Assembly: GCA_022641835.1 (NCBI GenBank)
Contig: CP048718.1
Span: 1,116,001-1,180,000 of the forward strand
Origin: Petasospora fabianii
Lineage: Eukaryota; Ascomycota; Saccharomycetes; Phaffomycetales; Wickerhamomycetaceae
DNA length: 64,000 nt
Reading direction: 5' to 3'
In this document: positions 1 through 10,134 of the stretch, in pieces
Layout of the letters: each line of letters opens with the position of its first letter
Position numbering within the stretch: position 1 is the stretch's first letter
Position numbers and translations under genes: made by a program
Notes under the pieces: model-generated
What the model was told of the DNA's origin: nothing
Databases searched by the model: none
Seen by the model: only the letters and a program-made list of their open reading frames with translations

Positions 1-434
1 GCCCACAGAATCAAATGGTTAAATCTCTTAGTGTTATTGAAAAGAAGAAATTCTATGATGATGTCAATGCTCTTTTGAAATCCATTATTTCTATTCTTGC
101 ATCTACAAAGGGTATCATGAATGAATCAACGATTCTTAATGAGGTGAGACCATCACTTGCCTCATTAACTAAGGCAACTAAAGACGTTACAATCATGCTT
201 GAAGTTTCCTCATACCGTTTGATCAATGACACTTATGCATCTTCTTCTGCAGTACCACAATCTGCTACTACAGTTAATGCTCCATTATTGAGTGCTATCC
301 CATCTGTGATGAGTATCCCACAATTGACTACACCACTTGCATTTACAACTCCAATGCCAACTTCTACAGGAACGAACAATAGTAATCCATTTGAGGCATC
401 AATGGGTGCACACTTTTCCGTTGAAGGTGATTGA
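1..434 (+). CDS. SOG2-like protein, C-terminal part (cut by window edge)
   Basis: The reading frame is open from the first bases of the window and stops at 434, so only the last ~144 residues of a longer protein are seen. The visible part has an alpha-helical segment with the phrase LTKATKDVTIMLEVSSYR, then a low-complexity Ser/Thr/Pro/Ala tail. That phrase resembles the C-terminal domain of Sog2, the leucine-rich-repeat protein of the RAM signalling network that works with the NDR kinase Cbk1 in cell separation and polarity. The leucine-rich repeats would lie upstream, outside the window, so the assignment rests on one motif recalled from the family. It could be another helical scaffold protein. 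No start codon can be assigned. Confidence 0.45.
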   Translation, partial: PQNQMVKSLSVIEKKKFYDDVNALLKSIISILASTKGIMNESTILNEVRPSLASLTKATKDVTIMLEVSSYRLINDTYASSSAVPQSATTVNAPLLSAIPSVMSIPQLTTPLAFTTPMPTSTGTNNSNPFEASMGAHFSVEGD

Positions 435-678
435 GATTTGGCTTATATGGTACTACATTTATGTTCGCATTGTAAAACATGTGTGTATCAACTTATGTAT
501 GAATGGAATGAAAAGAATAGAACCCAAAATAAAGACAACTGGACAAATGAGGGACAATAGCAAGTAAAAGAAGCGTTATAACGTGTCATGATTCGTGAAA
601 TGTAGGCATGCAAGCGTGTGATAGAAAAGTCAAGAGTAGATCATTAAACAAGTGAAGTAGGGGTATCATGGACAGACA

Positions 679-1566
679 TCATTGGAACTGGTAACTTCCA
701 CTAACACCATGGTCTGGAACGTGACACAATTCCAATTGTTGGAACTTTTCAGAGCTCTTGTGGTAATAAAGACCACTAATGTCACCAGTTAGTTGGTTGA
801 AACTGATGTAATAGAAACCGGCAAAGGATGCACCTTCAATGGAATCTATTTGAGCGTCTGGAACCAAGAACTTCTCTTTCCATCTCATGTAAATGTATGG
901 ATGTGAAAGATAGTTTTGATGAGTATAACTCTTATCCATAATCTTCTTTACAGGTAGATCACGTTTCCAAGGCACAAATTTTGACCAATGTTGAATATCA
1001 ATCTCATCACTAGATCCCCATGATTTATCATCTGTATAGAAAGAGTGTGCTTCAGAGACAATTTCCGCTTCAAAGAAAGTGATAATCTCCGGGTGTGACT
1101 CAGTGAGTCCCTGGATCTTCAAGTAACCACAAAGGAATGATTTGCTCAAATCAACGTATTTCAATTCAACCTCGACTTCATATGTTGATCTTCCAGATTG
1201 TTGAGATCCCATGAACACGGCACCAGGTTTAAGAATCGACGATGTTTGCGGCGTAATATGGTTCTTAGAGATGTAATCGTTAAGGTTGCGGGTACCAACT
1301 ATGGAGTTGTTGTTGTTGTTGTTGTTGTTGTTGGTAGTGGCACCGTCAGAGAACTCCACTTGAGGAGAAGCTGGCTCCAAGATGGAATCATTTGTAGTGG
1401 TAGGTGTCAAAGTATTAAGGGAAGCAGATGATGATGCATTGGAATGAAGTTGCTGAGAGAGAGCCAGCAACTTGTTTTGAAGAGGTGTTTTTGAAGTAGA
1501 GGAACCAGACACACCAGCATAGTCTGGCACTTGAGGCAATTGATCAATAACTTCGTGGGCAGGCAT
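679..1566 (-). CDS. GID4: GID/CTLH ubiquitin ligase substrate receptor Gid4 (Vid24)
   Basis: Gid4 is the substrate receptor of the GID E3 ligase; it recognises N-terminal proline degrons on gluconeogenic enzymes when glucose returns. The protein is 295 residues. Residues 1-125 are low complexity, with an Asn run at about 79-87. The Vid24 beta-barrel domain fills about 128-295, with the family signatures FLCGYLKIQGLTESHPE (144-160), RWKEKFLVPDA (228-238), GASFAGFYYI (245-254) and EKFQQLEL near the end. The same phrases occur in S. cerevisiae Vid24 (362 residues). The first ATG in frame is at 1566; the frame stays open further upstream but without an ATG. It is divergent from BTS1 and shares with it a promoter holding paired E-boxes. 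Confidence 0.93.
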   Translation of the reverse strand: MPAHEVIDQLPQVPDYAGVSGSSTSKTPLQNKLLALSQQLHSNASSSASLNTLTPTTTNDSILEPASPQVEFSDGATTNNNNNNNNNSIVGTRNLNDYISKNHITPQTSSILKPGAVFMGSQQSGRSTYEVEVELKYVDLSKSFLCGYLKIQGLTESHPEIITFFEAEIVSEAHSFYTDDKSWGSSDEIDIQHWSKFVPWKRDLPVKKIMDKSYTHQNYLSHPYIYMRWKEKFLVPDAQIDSIEGASFAGFYYISFNQLTGDISGLYYHKSSEKFQQLELCHVPDHGVSGSYQFQ

Positions 1567-2223
1567 GTTATCAAGATGTATTAAGAGTGGATAAGGTGAG
1601 AGGACAGGGGGGTTGAAGTTGGACTCTAAAGTGTGGTGTTTTTCTTTGACGTACGCGTGACAGGTATCAGTGTGCACGTGAGGGGGGTCAATATGTGTGG
1701 GTGTGGGTGTGGGTGTTAAGGGACAAGCTGATGGGCAGTAGGTGTGGGGATAGTCTCAAATTCTGATCCAAAAAGACAAGATTATAAGATTCTTAGTGAG
1801 TTGTTAACCTATGATAAGATACTGAGATGGTAGAAGGAGATATATAAAGGCAAAAGAGATGACCTTTAAAACAAAATGGCAAAAACTTTTGGTGTCATTT
1901 CTTTTTCAGATGACGCATGTGTCCCCTTGTTCAAAAAAAAAAAAAAAAAGAAATTTTTATTTTCGCGAAAATGACGAAATGTTTTTATTCTCTTTAATAT
2001 CCGGAGGTGATCACGTGTGCTAGCACGTGAGTAATAATCCGAGCAATATTTTTTATTTTTATTTTTTATTTTTTCGATATCCGGTTATTATCACGTGCTG
2101 TCGCACGTGATATATAATCCGAGGCATACATCCACCGCGTCTTTTAGCGCCACCAGATTAAGTCTCTTTGTTCTCTTATTGTTTGATTTGTACCTCTTAT
2201 GGTGAAAGTATTATATTATACAA
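1567..2223. promoter_or_regulatory. Divergent GID4/BTS1 promoter region
   Basis: This 657-bp region between two divergent start codons holds C-rich and G-rich tracts near 1680-1740, a long A-tract at 1933-1949, a perfect TTTCGCGAAA palindrome at 1961-1970 and two 48-bp E-box units (listed separately). A GCGCCACC word lies near 2148. No additional gene is visible. Confidence 0.6.
1996..2123. promoter_or_regulatory. Duplicated 48-bp unit with paired CACGTG E-boxes
   Basis: Two units of equal length (1996-2043 and 2076-2123) share one layout: ATATCCGG at the left, CACGTG, a second CACGTG 12 bp further on, and TAATCCGAG at the right. E-box cores are at 2012-2017, 2024-2029, 2092-2097 and 2104-2109. 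The sequence between the anchors has diverged while the anchors and spacings are kept. CACGTG is bound by bHLH factors such as Cbf1 or Pho4 in yeasts; the ATCCG element is unassigned. Confidence 0.6.
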
Positions 2224-3266
2224 ATGGATCACACACCCTATGATAACACCTCTGGGGATCACAGTCTCCCAACTCATCCGCATTGGACTGATGAGCAGGA
2301 ACAAGTGAGTATAGATGTTCCCTCCCCTCTGCCTTATACATCATGTACAGAACTAACCTTAACCAGCTGATTACAGCACCATACACATACTTGGCCTCGG
2401 TAGGAGGGAAAAACCTTCGATCACAATTAATCTCTCTCTTCAATGGTGTTCTTCAGATCCCAAGTGATAAACTTGCACAGATCTCCAAGATTATTGAAAT
2501 GCTTCACACAGCCTCTCTGTTGATTGATGACATTGAGGATGGATCAACACTAAGAAGAGGTAAACCAAGTGCACATCTTGTCTATGGTACTCCATATGTT
2601 ATCAACTCTTCCAATTATATGTATTTCCTTTCACTACAGGAAACGCTCGCTTTGGAGAATACCGATTGCATCAGGGCATTCAATGAAGAATTACTAAATC
2701 TTCATAGAGGTCAAAGTCTTGATCTCTATTGGAGAGATAATTTGATTATACCACCAGAGACACAATATTTTGAAATGGTTATGAATAAGACTGGTGGACT
2801 TTTCAGACTCGCTGTTCGTATGATGGAATGTTTCTCTAAAGTTGATGTTGTGTCTCTTGTACCACTCTCAAATATATTGGGTATCATTTATCAAGTTAAA
2901 GATGATTATCTGAATTTACAAGGTGAAACTTTACAGAAGAATAAGGGATTTTGTGAGGATATATCAGAAGGAAAACTTTCGTTTCCTATAATCCACTCTT
3001 TAAGAAGCACAACAACTGATAACTCAAAACTCTTGGATATCCTCAAGTTAAAGACCGAGGATGATAAGATCAAACACACAGCTATTGAAATCTTGAAATC
3101 TACACAGTCATTTGAGTATACTCTAAACATGCTCAATTTGCTTAAGACTAAGGCACATGATTGGGTTTCTGAGGCACAAGCCAAGTGTACAGACTCCGGG
3201 CTTGACGAGCTCAATGACAACTTGAAACCATTCCACACTGCCATTGACACACTTTCACAAGTCTAA
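2224..3266 (+). CDS. BTS1: Geranylgeranyl diphosphate synthase Bts1 (one intron)
   Basis: Bts1 condenses farnesyl diphosphate with isopentenyl diphosphate to make the C20 isoprenoid used for Rab/Rho prenylation. Exon 1 is 2224-2304, the intron 2305-2366 (GTGAGT donor, AACTAACC branch near 2351, CAG acceptor), and exon 2 2367-3266, giving 326 residues. The junction joins WTDEQEQ to LITAPYTYLASVGGKNLR, which matches the S. cerevisiae Bts1 N-terminus (335 residues). Unspliced RNA would stop within about 20 codons. The first Asp-rich motif is DDIED at 81-85, the form typical of yeast Bts1, and the second is DDYLN at 206-210. EELLNLHRGQ and MVMNKTGGLFRL are further family signatures. Confidence 0.93.
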
Positions 3267-3846
3267 CTCACTTCTCCTACTTGATGATTGACCATCACAT
3301 GCTCGATACCCCAGATCAGTCCTAAAGATCACATGTGAAAATTGACAAATATCAAGACAACACTTTTCACAGAGAGAAGAGAAAGAGAAAGATCAAAAAC
3401 TACTGAATCAACCTAATGAATAATTTGCTAATGAATCAATCAATGAATATCAGAACTCTTTATCTCTATTAAACTAAAACTAAACTAAATATGAATATGT
3501 CCCCGCGTAATATATAAAAGAACTGGTTTGCGCACGTCTCGTGCCTGTAATTTTTTTCTTTGCCTTCGCTCGTCGCTTTGGCCACAATTTGATTCTCTTT
3601 TCTAAGGAACTTGCGGAATATTCGGTCTTGTCTTTGATAAACCGACACAAACGAACTTCCTGTTGGACCTTTTATTACTTGACTTCCAACTCATTTGACT
3701 TCCCTAGGTCAATTCTTCATTTTGGTGGGACTCAAGAGTATCATACTAGTGTTGTTTTGTTGCTTTCAAAGGCACCCATATACACAGTCTTCTTAATTGA
3801 CAATTTGCTGATCCGACCTAGACCACCTTCTTATCATACAAACATA
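3267..3846. other. Intergenic: BTS1 3' region and CDS1 promoter
   Basis: A 580-bp spacer. Its first half is AT-rich with purine runs. The frame of CDS1 stays open back to about 3541, but the first ATG is at 3847, so the stretch is read as promoter and leader. No separate gene or RNA is visible. Confidence 0.5.
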
Positions 3847-5148
3847 ATGGGCAAGAAGACCGATAAAAAGACACCCACAAAGCAAAAGGCACCAGTTGTC
3901 GAATCACTTGTTGAACCCGATCAATCAACAGTATCAAACACTAAGACCAATGAAGTTAACACGGCACGTGAGAAGAAGAAGCAAGATTTTATCATTAGAT
4001 TCATTTGGACTTTGGTAATGGCTAGTGGATTCATTGGGGTGATATGTATGGGTCATATCTGGATTGTTTCTTTAATCTTTGTGTGTCAAATTTTGGTATT
4101 TAAAGAGTGTATTGCTGTCACGTCTCAACCTTCTAAGGAGAAGAATTTGCATTTAACTAAGAGTCTTAATTGGTATTGGTTGTTTACCACCATTTACTAT
4201 CTTGATGGTGAATCCTTTATCTTGAATTTCAATCATTTGATCTTTACAAACCAATTCTTAACCCCATTGGCCACTCATCATAGATTCATTTCATATTGGC
4301 TCTACATCTTTGGATTTGTCTTCTTTGTTGCTACATTACAAAAGGGCCACTTAAAGTTCCAATTTGCTCAATTGGCTATCACACATATGGTTTTATTACT
4401 TGTTGTGTTCCAAGCTCATCTTATCATCAATAACATCTTCAATGGTATGATTTGGTTCTTAATGCCAGTGTGTCTTGTTATCACTAATGATATCTTTGCC
4501 TATCTGTGTGGTATCACATTTGGAAAGACTCAACTCATTGCTATTTCTCCAAAGAAGACAGTTGAAGGATTTGTTGGTGCTTGGGTCTTCACTTCTCTCG
4601 CTGCATTGATCCTTGCTAATGTTCTTAGTAGTTATAGCTACATGATTTGTCCAGTGCATGATCTTGATGAAAACATCTTTTCCCACTTGAGTTGTGATGT
4701 GAATCCGATCTTCTTACCACAACAATACAGAATCCCACCAATTATAGCAGAATTTGTTGAGATGGATGTTATAACATTGAAACCAATTTATTTCCATTCA
4801 CTTAATTTGGCTTCATTTGCATCTCTAATTGCTCCATTTGGTGGATTCTTTGCATCTGGATTAAAGAGAACCTTCCAAGTTAAAGATTTTGGTCATACTA
4901 TTCCAGGTCATGGTGGTATAACAGATAGGATTGATTGTCAATTCCTTATGGGTTCATTTGCATACCTTTATTATGAGACTTTCCTTAGTACTAACAGATT
5001 TAATGTTGGTCTATTGTTGCAAATGACTGTTACTAACTTGGATCCAAAGCATATCATTGAACTTGTTCAAAAATTGCAATTGTATCTCTACAATCTTGGT
5101 GCTATTGATGAAAAGACTTATACTGCATTGAACAAGGCATGGAACTAA
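3847..5148 (+). CDS. CDS1: CDP-diacylglycerol synthase (phosphatidate cytidylyltransferase)
   Basis: Cds1 turns phosphatidic acid and CTP into CDP-diacylglycerol in the ER, the branch point for phosphatidylinositol, phosphatidylserine and cardiolipin. The protein is 433 residues (457 in S. cerevisiae). The N-terminus (MGKKTDKKTPTK) is Lys-rich and cytosolic, followed by about eight hydrophobic segments. The family signature is clear: SPKKTVEGFVGAW in the middle and KDFGHTIPGHGGITDRIDC near the C-terminus, which contains the cytidylyltransferase motif. The start is the first ATG in a longer open frame; the family does not carry the extra upstream residues. Confidence 0.95.
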   Translation: MGKKTDKKTPTKQKAPVVESLVEPDQSTVSNTKTNEVNTAREKKKQDFIIRFIWTLVMASGFIGVICMGHIWIVSLIFVCQILVFKECIAVTSQPSKEKNLHLTKSLNWYWLFTTIYYLDGESFILNFNHLIFTNQFLTPLATHHRFISYWLYIFGFVFFVATLQKGHLKFQFAQLAITHMVLLLVVFQAHLIINNIFNGMIWFLMPVCLVITNDIFAYLCGITFGKTQLIAISPKKTVEGFVGAWVFTSLAALILANVLSSYSYMICPVHDLDENIFSHLSCDVNPIFLPQQYRIPPIIAEFVEMDVITLKPIYFHSLNLASFASLIAPFGGFFASGLKRTFQVKDFGHTIPGHGGITDRIDCQFLMGSFAYLYYETFLSTNRFNVGLLLQMTVTNLDPKHIIELVQKLQLYLYNLGAIDEKTYTALNKAWN

Positions 5149-5722
5149 ACCGTCTGAGATGTAAATAGGACATACGACCAAAATAAGCATAATATATACC
5201 ATACGGTAAGCCATCAACTAAGTAGTACTCTAAGCAATAACTTAAATAACAACTTAAGTAACAACTAAGTAATAGCTCAAGTATAACTTAAGTAACAGTT
5301 TATGTGATAGTCTACGACCTGGACGGGGCAACACATGGTTTTTTTTTCTTTTTTTTTTTTAAAAATAATAATCCTCGCTTACATAATCAACAGTTTCTTT
5401 TCGCGAAAGAGTCTAACGCCACATTTGTCATCCATAATCTTCTCTCTCCTCCCACAGTTCAACTCATTCCATTGAACACACTTTGTCCATCTTCCATTTC
5501 ATAAAGAGATACGTATAATTGGATCCGCCCTATCCATTTGTACAATACTGCACATTCTCAGTGTCTCTTTTCCTTAGAGACGATTCTTTCTCTGTACCGC
5601 CGCATATCTCCACTAAGCGCCGTTTAAACCCAGTACAGATTAAGGTGCCGCCAACGCCACCCGAATCCCGAATACCCTTTCTTCACAAGACACATTGGAT
5701 ATAATACACACACACACACACA
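5149..5722. other. Intergenic: YAP1 promoter and leader
   Basis: A 574-bp spacer with diverged repeats of an AAGTAA-like word at about 5220-5300, a T-tract at 5339-5360, a TTTCGCGAAAG element at 5398-5408, an AACGCCACC word near 5652 and a CA repeat at 5708-5722 next to the YAP1 start. No gene seen. Confidence 0.5.
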
Positions 5723-7180
5723 ATGAGCTCAGAACTGTTGACAAAGAGACAATTCAGTGAAGTGGCTGAATCGCCTGCTTCAGAGGCTAAGAGAGCTGAG
5801 ACGGCTAAGAAGGGAAGCAAACCAGGTCGTAAGCCTCTTGAGACTGAACCAAAGAATAAGCGTACCGCTCAGAACAGAGCTGCTCAAAGGGCGTTCCGTG
5901 AGAGAAAAGAGCGTAAGATGAAAGAACTTGAAGAGAAGATCTCTCAACTTGAAGAGGAGAAGAAATCTGCTCATACTGAATCCGAATTCCTTAGAGTCCA
6001 AGTTCAGACCTTGATGGCTGAGTTGTCTAAGCATAGAGGTCCAAATGCTATCAATGACTTGAAACTTCCCGGCTTCAACAAGGCAGCACTGAACACTGGT
6101 GGTCTTAGTGCTACTCCATCAAGCAGTGATGTTTCTAGTACTTTCTCTCCCAACGGATCTGAATCAACTTTAAAATCTCTCTCTAATGCTGTCTCTGGTG
6201 GAAGTGATGCTGGTGATGGTAGACCTCAATTCTCATTTGAATTCCCATGGAGTCGTAAAGGTTCAATTCAAATCAACCCAGATTCATCTTCTCATTCAAC
6301 ATTATCTTCTTCAAATAACGTTCCCGGTCTATCGTCTGATGGCTCTGCTTCATCTTCCTCCACATCATCACCTTTTGAACTTTACAACAATGATGATACA
6401 CAAGAATTACCAATGTTCAACAAACAAAAGGATAAGTCTAACCATCAGGAATTTAACTTTGATGATAACTTCAACGAAGGTGTAAGCGAGTTTTGCAATG
6501 ATCTCGGTTCTGCTTGTGGTACTAAAGATTGTCCAGTGCCGAAGTCTCAGAGTGCAGCTCCTACCCCATCTGACACAACAACAACAAACAAGAAGGGTCT
6601 CACTACACTCGACACTACAACACATAACGTTAAGGCATCTGATGATCCACTTGCTTTCCTCAGAGACTCGAATCTTGATTACAACTTTAGTTCTTTCGAC
6701 CCATCACTTGCCTTTGACGATAATAACAATGAAGTTGATGATATCCTTAACCCACCTGACCCTCTCGCCTACCTTACGACAGAGGAGTCTATCTATGATC
6801 CATTTGGTATGTTTGGAGGACAACGTCGTGCCTCTAACCACAACAACTCAACACCCAACAACCCTCAGAACAATGTTAAACTCGATGCTCTCCTTGGTGC
6901 TCCAACGGCTGCTAGCACCACCATCACCGGTACTGCGGGAATCACCACTGGTGGTGAAGAGCAAGATTTGGAGTCAGAGGTTGTTCCATCGACTGAAGGT
7001 CGTCTACTCAAATGTACTGAGATTTGGGACAGAATTACAAGTCATCCAAAATATGCTGATATTGATATTGATGGTTTGTGTTCTGAATTGAGGGCAAAGG
7101 CAAAGTGTTCAGATAAAGGTGTTGTGATTGATTACTCTGATGTCAATAAAGTGATCATGAAGTCTTTACATGGAGAGTGA
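5723..7180 (+). CDS. YAP1: AP-1-like bZIP oxidative-stress transcription factor Yap1
   Basis: Yap1 is held cytosolic by Crm1 export and moves to the nucleus when peroxide or thiol-reactive agents form disulfides between its cysteine-rich domains. The 485-residue protein has a basic region at about 47-65 (RTAQNRAAQRAFRERKER) with the QNRxAQRAFR signature of the fungal Yap family, then a leucine zipper to about 105. A long Ser/Asn-rich activation region follows. The n-CRD reads EFCNDLGSACGTKDCPVP, with three Cys spaced as in S. cerevisiae Yap1. The c-CRD has Cys431, Cys453 and Cys462 around IDGLCSEL, which overlaps the export signal. All redox cysteines are present, so the sensor looks functional. 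Confidence 0.95.
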   Translation: MSSELLTKRQFSEVAESPASEAKRAETAKKGSKPGRKPLETEPKNKRTAQNRAAQRAFRERKERKMKELEEKISQLEEEKKSAHTESEFLRVQVQTLMAELSKHRGPNAINDLKLPGFNKAALNTGGLSATPSSSDVSSTFSPNGSESTLKSLSNAVSGGSDAGDGRPQFSFEFPWSRKGSIQINPDSSSHSTLSSSNNVPGLSSDGSASSSSTSSPFELYNNDDTQELPMFNKQKDKSNHQEFNFDDNFNEGVSEFCNDLGSACGTKDCPVPKSQSAAPTPSDTTTTNKKGLTTLDTTTHNVKASDDPLAFLRDSNLDYNFSSFDPSLAFDDNNNEVDDILNPPDPLAYLTTEESIYDPFGMFGGQRRASNHNNSTPNNPQNNVKLDALLGAPTAASTTITGTAGITTGGEEQDLESEVVPSTEGRLLKCTEIWDRITSHPKYADIDIDGLCSELRAKAKCSDKGVVIDYSDVNKVIMKSLHGE

Positions 7181-7469
7181 TTATTTGCTTTTTCTCATGA
7201 TGTCAAATGACATTCAGGAACGGTAATGGATTTATGGGATACGACTGCTTTTGATTTTGTTGTTTTTTTTTTTTTCTTTTGTCTTTAACCTGCTTTTGAA
7301 GTGTTTTCTGAAGTGTGTCTGTGTGATCAGGATTGCTCCAATCACGACATAAAGATATACTTTTTACATAATAGGACCATATTGAAACGCATTGATTGCA
7401 GTAGAGTAATAAAATGTTAAACACACTTTGATTAACATGACGAAGTGAAATGAATAATGAATTTATGAA

Positions 7470-8489
7470 TCAATCAACGTTAATGTACAAACGGTTGAAT
7501 CCAAGAAGGTTAACCTTATTGAGAATCTTAAAGACCCATAAGAGTGCCTTATTAAGCATACCGACGGCATTTCCACCCTTGATGTTCAACTCAATGCCAT
7601 TTTTATATTTTAAGAAGTTTAAGATCATGAGAACAATCAACAAGTCCACAATCAATCTCTTAACGATACCAATGACGATTCGCATCAACCATATGATAAT
7701 CTTTTTAACATTCTCGGGCCAATCTTTCTTATCTTTTTCACCTTTAACTTTTTCCAATTCATCATTAACTTTCTTTAAGGCACCAGCAAGCTCCACTTTT
7801 AATGCACTAACATCTCTTTCGATACTTCGACGATCATCAAAATATGCCGTTGATCCATACATAGATCCATTATATGTACTTAATCTTGGTGTGATTGGTG
7901 GTGATGGTGATGGTTCCATATCTTTAATTTGATCCCAAAGATATTCTAATTCTGAAAGTAATTCACGAGCTTCATGAGTTCCAGAAGCGTATTTCTTCAT
8001 CGTCTCGATAAGGAAGGCAATGTATCGACGCTTTGCCTCGGTCTTAGATGCACCTTCTTCCCCCTTCCAAGCGTCCCTAAACCGTCTTGTTAGTATTTGT
8101 CATCAAATGACATGTATAAAACGGATAAAGATCAACTCACCATTTCCGTCTAGCGCTTTCATCTTCAGGTCTGTGACCTGTTGGTCTCTCCATGATACCT
8201 TCAACGTTACCCTCTGGAAGACATAATGTTAGTATATTGATCTGGAAAGAAGAAGGAAATTGAGAAATGACGTACCAGTAGCCTGCTTATACAGACCATA
8301 GAGTTTGATTCGACTGTCCACAGGTGGACGAGGAAGTGAACCATATCCTGTGCGGGTAGAGAGAGCTCGAATTGTGGAGATTGCCTTAACGAAGACACGA
8401 TCTATAGCGGTGATTAGTATTGCTGCTTTCAATAGAAGAGGTTGCAAAAGAAAACCAATAGATAAATACCTACCGATAGAATCAGCCAT
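7470..8489 (-). CDS. Atg37-like acyl-CoA-binding membrane protein (four exons)
   Basis: Four exons: 8474-8489, 8276-8401, 8141-8213 and 7470-8076. The introns have GTAGGT, GTACGT and GTGAGT donors, TACTAAT/TACTAAC branch sites and AG acceptors. Splicing gives 273 residues. Residues 1 to about 110 form an acyl-CoA-binding domain with the signatures KLYGLYKQATEGNVEG and RRKWDAWKGEEGASKTEAKR; each splice junction falls inside a motif and restores it. A coiled-coil stretch follows (SALKVELAGALKKVNDELEK), then a hydrophobic anchor at about 198-230. An ACB domain with a C-terminal membrane anchor matches Atg37/ACBD5, a peroxisomal protein needed for pexophagy in Komagataella and absent from S. cerevisiae. 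It could instead act in ER-peroxisome lipid contact. The last ~40 residues are unassigned. Confidence 0.85.
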
Positions 8490-9269
8490 AATGGAATGAA
8501 GCCAATAAAGAAGACCCAAAGGTGTAGAACAACTATCTCTAGAAGGTTGTTATTGATAGTTTATATCTCGTTGCCAATGTTTACAATTCGCGATCTTGCT
8601 GACATAACCCTCTGGCGTGCTGATTACATAAGCAATCAGCACTAAAAAAAGGGTGTGACGTTACTGTTCATCTTCTTATAGTCTACATTACCTGTGGGGA
8701 TTCCCAGTTCTTTTCTTTGTTGATGAGGTATTTCTTTCTGTCATTCATGTTCCATATATAGGTCCACACTTTATTACTTTGTTTCTGGAAATGTCTTCAA
8801 GATCTCAAAAGAAAGTGTGTATGTTTGTACTTGAGATGTATGCTATTGAAAATGGACCAATACAATCACGAGAAACCTGTACCGAAGCACAAGTTATATA
8901 AAGGATTGTCTTGGTGAGTAAGTTAGCAATGGATCTTGTTTGCACCAAAATAGGAACTTAGTATAGCTCAAGGGACACGTAGACCAAAGAGACTAAGCAC
9001 CAGAGTGTTGGCAAACTGAAGTTATATAGTTGACAGACACACACACACATTTCTTCTGAGCCATTTGAAATGGATGACACATAGGATATAAAGTGGAACC
9101 TGTTTTGGAAGTTAAAATGAAAGAAGTAATACCCAATCTCAAGCAAAAACAACAAATGGAAACTCAACACAGCAGCAATTACAACAGAAGTGTCTGAAAC
9201 ACTCTGATGGATAAAACGAAAGCCCTTTTAATCTCAATATACAAACATTAGAAATGATCATCAACAAAA
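8490..9269. other. Intergenic: ATG37-like promoter and RPL12 3' region
   Basis: 780 bp. A strong inverted repeat at 8617-8642 (GTGCTGATT, 8-nt loop, AATCAGCAC) is followed by A7 and lies about 130 bp upstream of the ATG37-like start. A CA repeat is at about 9038-9048. A short ATG frame of 36 codons at 8790 has no support. No tRNA or snoRNA could be recognised. Confidence 0.5.
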
Positions 9270-9767
9270 TTAGTTCTCTGGGATGTCAATCTCACCAGCG
9301 TTGATGGCCTCAATGATGTCATGTGGGTTCTTGTAGTTGACTCTGCAACCAACGGACTGGGCAGTACCCAAAATCTCCTTGGTGACGGAAGCCAAAGTCT
9401 TACCGAAGGACTTCTCTCTCATCTGTCTAGCAATCTCAATGATCTCTTCGAGGGCAATGTTACCGTTGTGCTTAATGTTCTTCTCTTTCTTCTTGTCTCT
9501 AGCTGGCTCCTTAAGGGCGGTAATGACGAGGGAAGAAGCAGATGGAACGACAGAAGCGGTAGCCTGTCTGTTCTGAATCTTAAGCTCGACGGTAACCTTA
9601 ATACCCTTGAACTGCTTAGTAGCCTTAGCGATATCCTCACCAACCTTCTTTGGAGAAAGACCGAGTGGACCAATCTTTGGAGCGAGGGAGGCGGAGTTAC
9701 CAACCTCACCACCGGTGGCTCTGAGGTAGATGTACTTCACTTCATTTGGGTCGAACTTTGGTGGCAT
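9270..9767 (-). CDS. RPL12: 60S ribosomal protein L12 (uL11)
   Basis: uL11 forms the base of the ribosomal P-stalk and helps recruit GTPase factors. The 165-residue length and the N-terminus [20 protein letters not shown] match the eukaryotic family closely, and there is no intron. Codon use is strongly biased (GGT, AAG, TTC, CTT), as expected for a highly expressed gene and unlike most neighbours. It lies upstream of MAK10 in the same orientation relation as RPL12A-MAK10 in S. cerevisiae. Confidence 0.97.
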   Translation of the reverse strand: MPPKFDPNEVKYIYLRATGGEVGNSASLAPKIGPLGLSPKKVGEDIAKATKQFKGIKVTVELKIQNRQATASVVPSASSLVITALKEPARDKKKEKNIKHNGNIALEEIIEIARQMREKSFGKTLASVTKEILGTAQSVGCRVNYKNPHDIIEAINAGEIDIPEN

Positions 9768-10134
9768 TTTGGCTTCTTTATTGATTGGTGTCCTTTGTAT
9801 ATTAATCGCTGGTGTAAGTTAACCCTTCAAAATGTGTTGATTTTTTTCACCCAGAGCCCAAACCGACAGACGATGCGCCCAACTGTGACCGCGAAAAATC
9901 GCGAAAATCGCTCCATAATCGTTAACATTCAGTGCGGCTAAAACTGAGGAGACTCGGTAAAAAAGAGAGCTCTATGCTAATGGTGTTCGGGTGTTTCTTG
10001 TCGCGAATGATTAGGTCTGGGAGATGTTTTAGAAGTAGTCACGTGAGATAAATAGGGCAACAATTTATAGTCTACAGATACAATAATTGTACGTAAAACC
10101 ATTATGCATTTGATCTTTTGGTTTGCTATGTCTC
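9768..10134 (-). promoter_or_regulatory. RPL12 promoter with CGCGAA repeats and a CACGTG site
   Basis: The 367-bp region upstream of RPL12 has two CGCGAAAA-type elements at about 9890-9910, another TCGCGAA near 10000 and one GTCACGTGA site (core 10040-10045). In yeasts outside the Saccharomyces lineage, Cbf1-type sites are known in ribosomal protein promoters. Assignment to Cbf1 here is inference. Confidence 0.5.

Noticed and set aside
2010-2110. Possible point centromere (CACGTG next to AT-rich DNA)
   Set aside because: No CDEIII-like TTTCCGAA element follows at the required distance; the sites are better read as promoter E-boxes.
8790-8900. 36-codon ATG frame beginning MSSRSQKKV
   Set aside because: Short, no family resemblance, and no splice site that would extend it sensibly.
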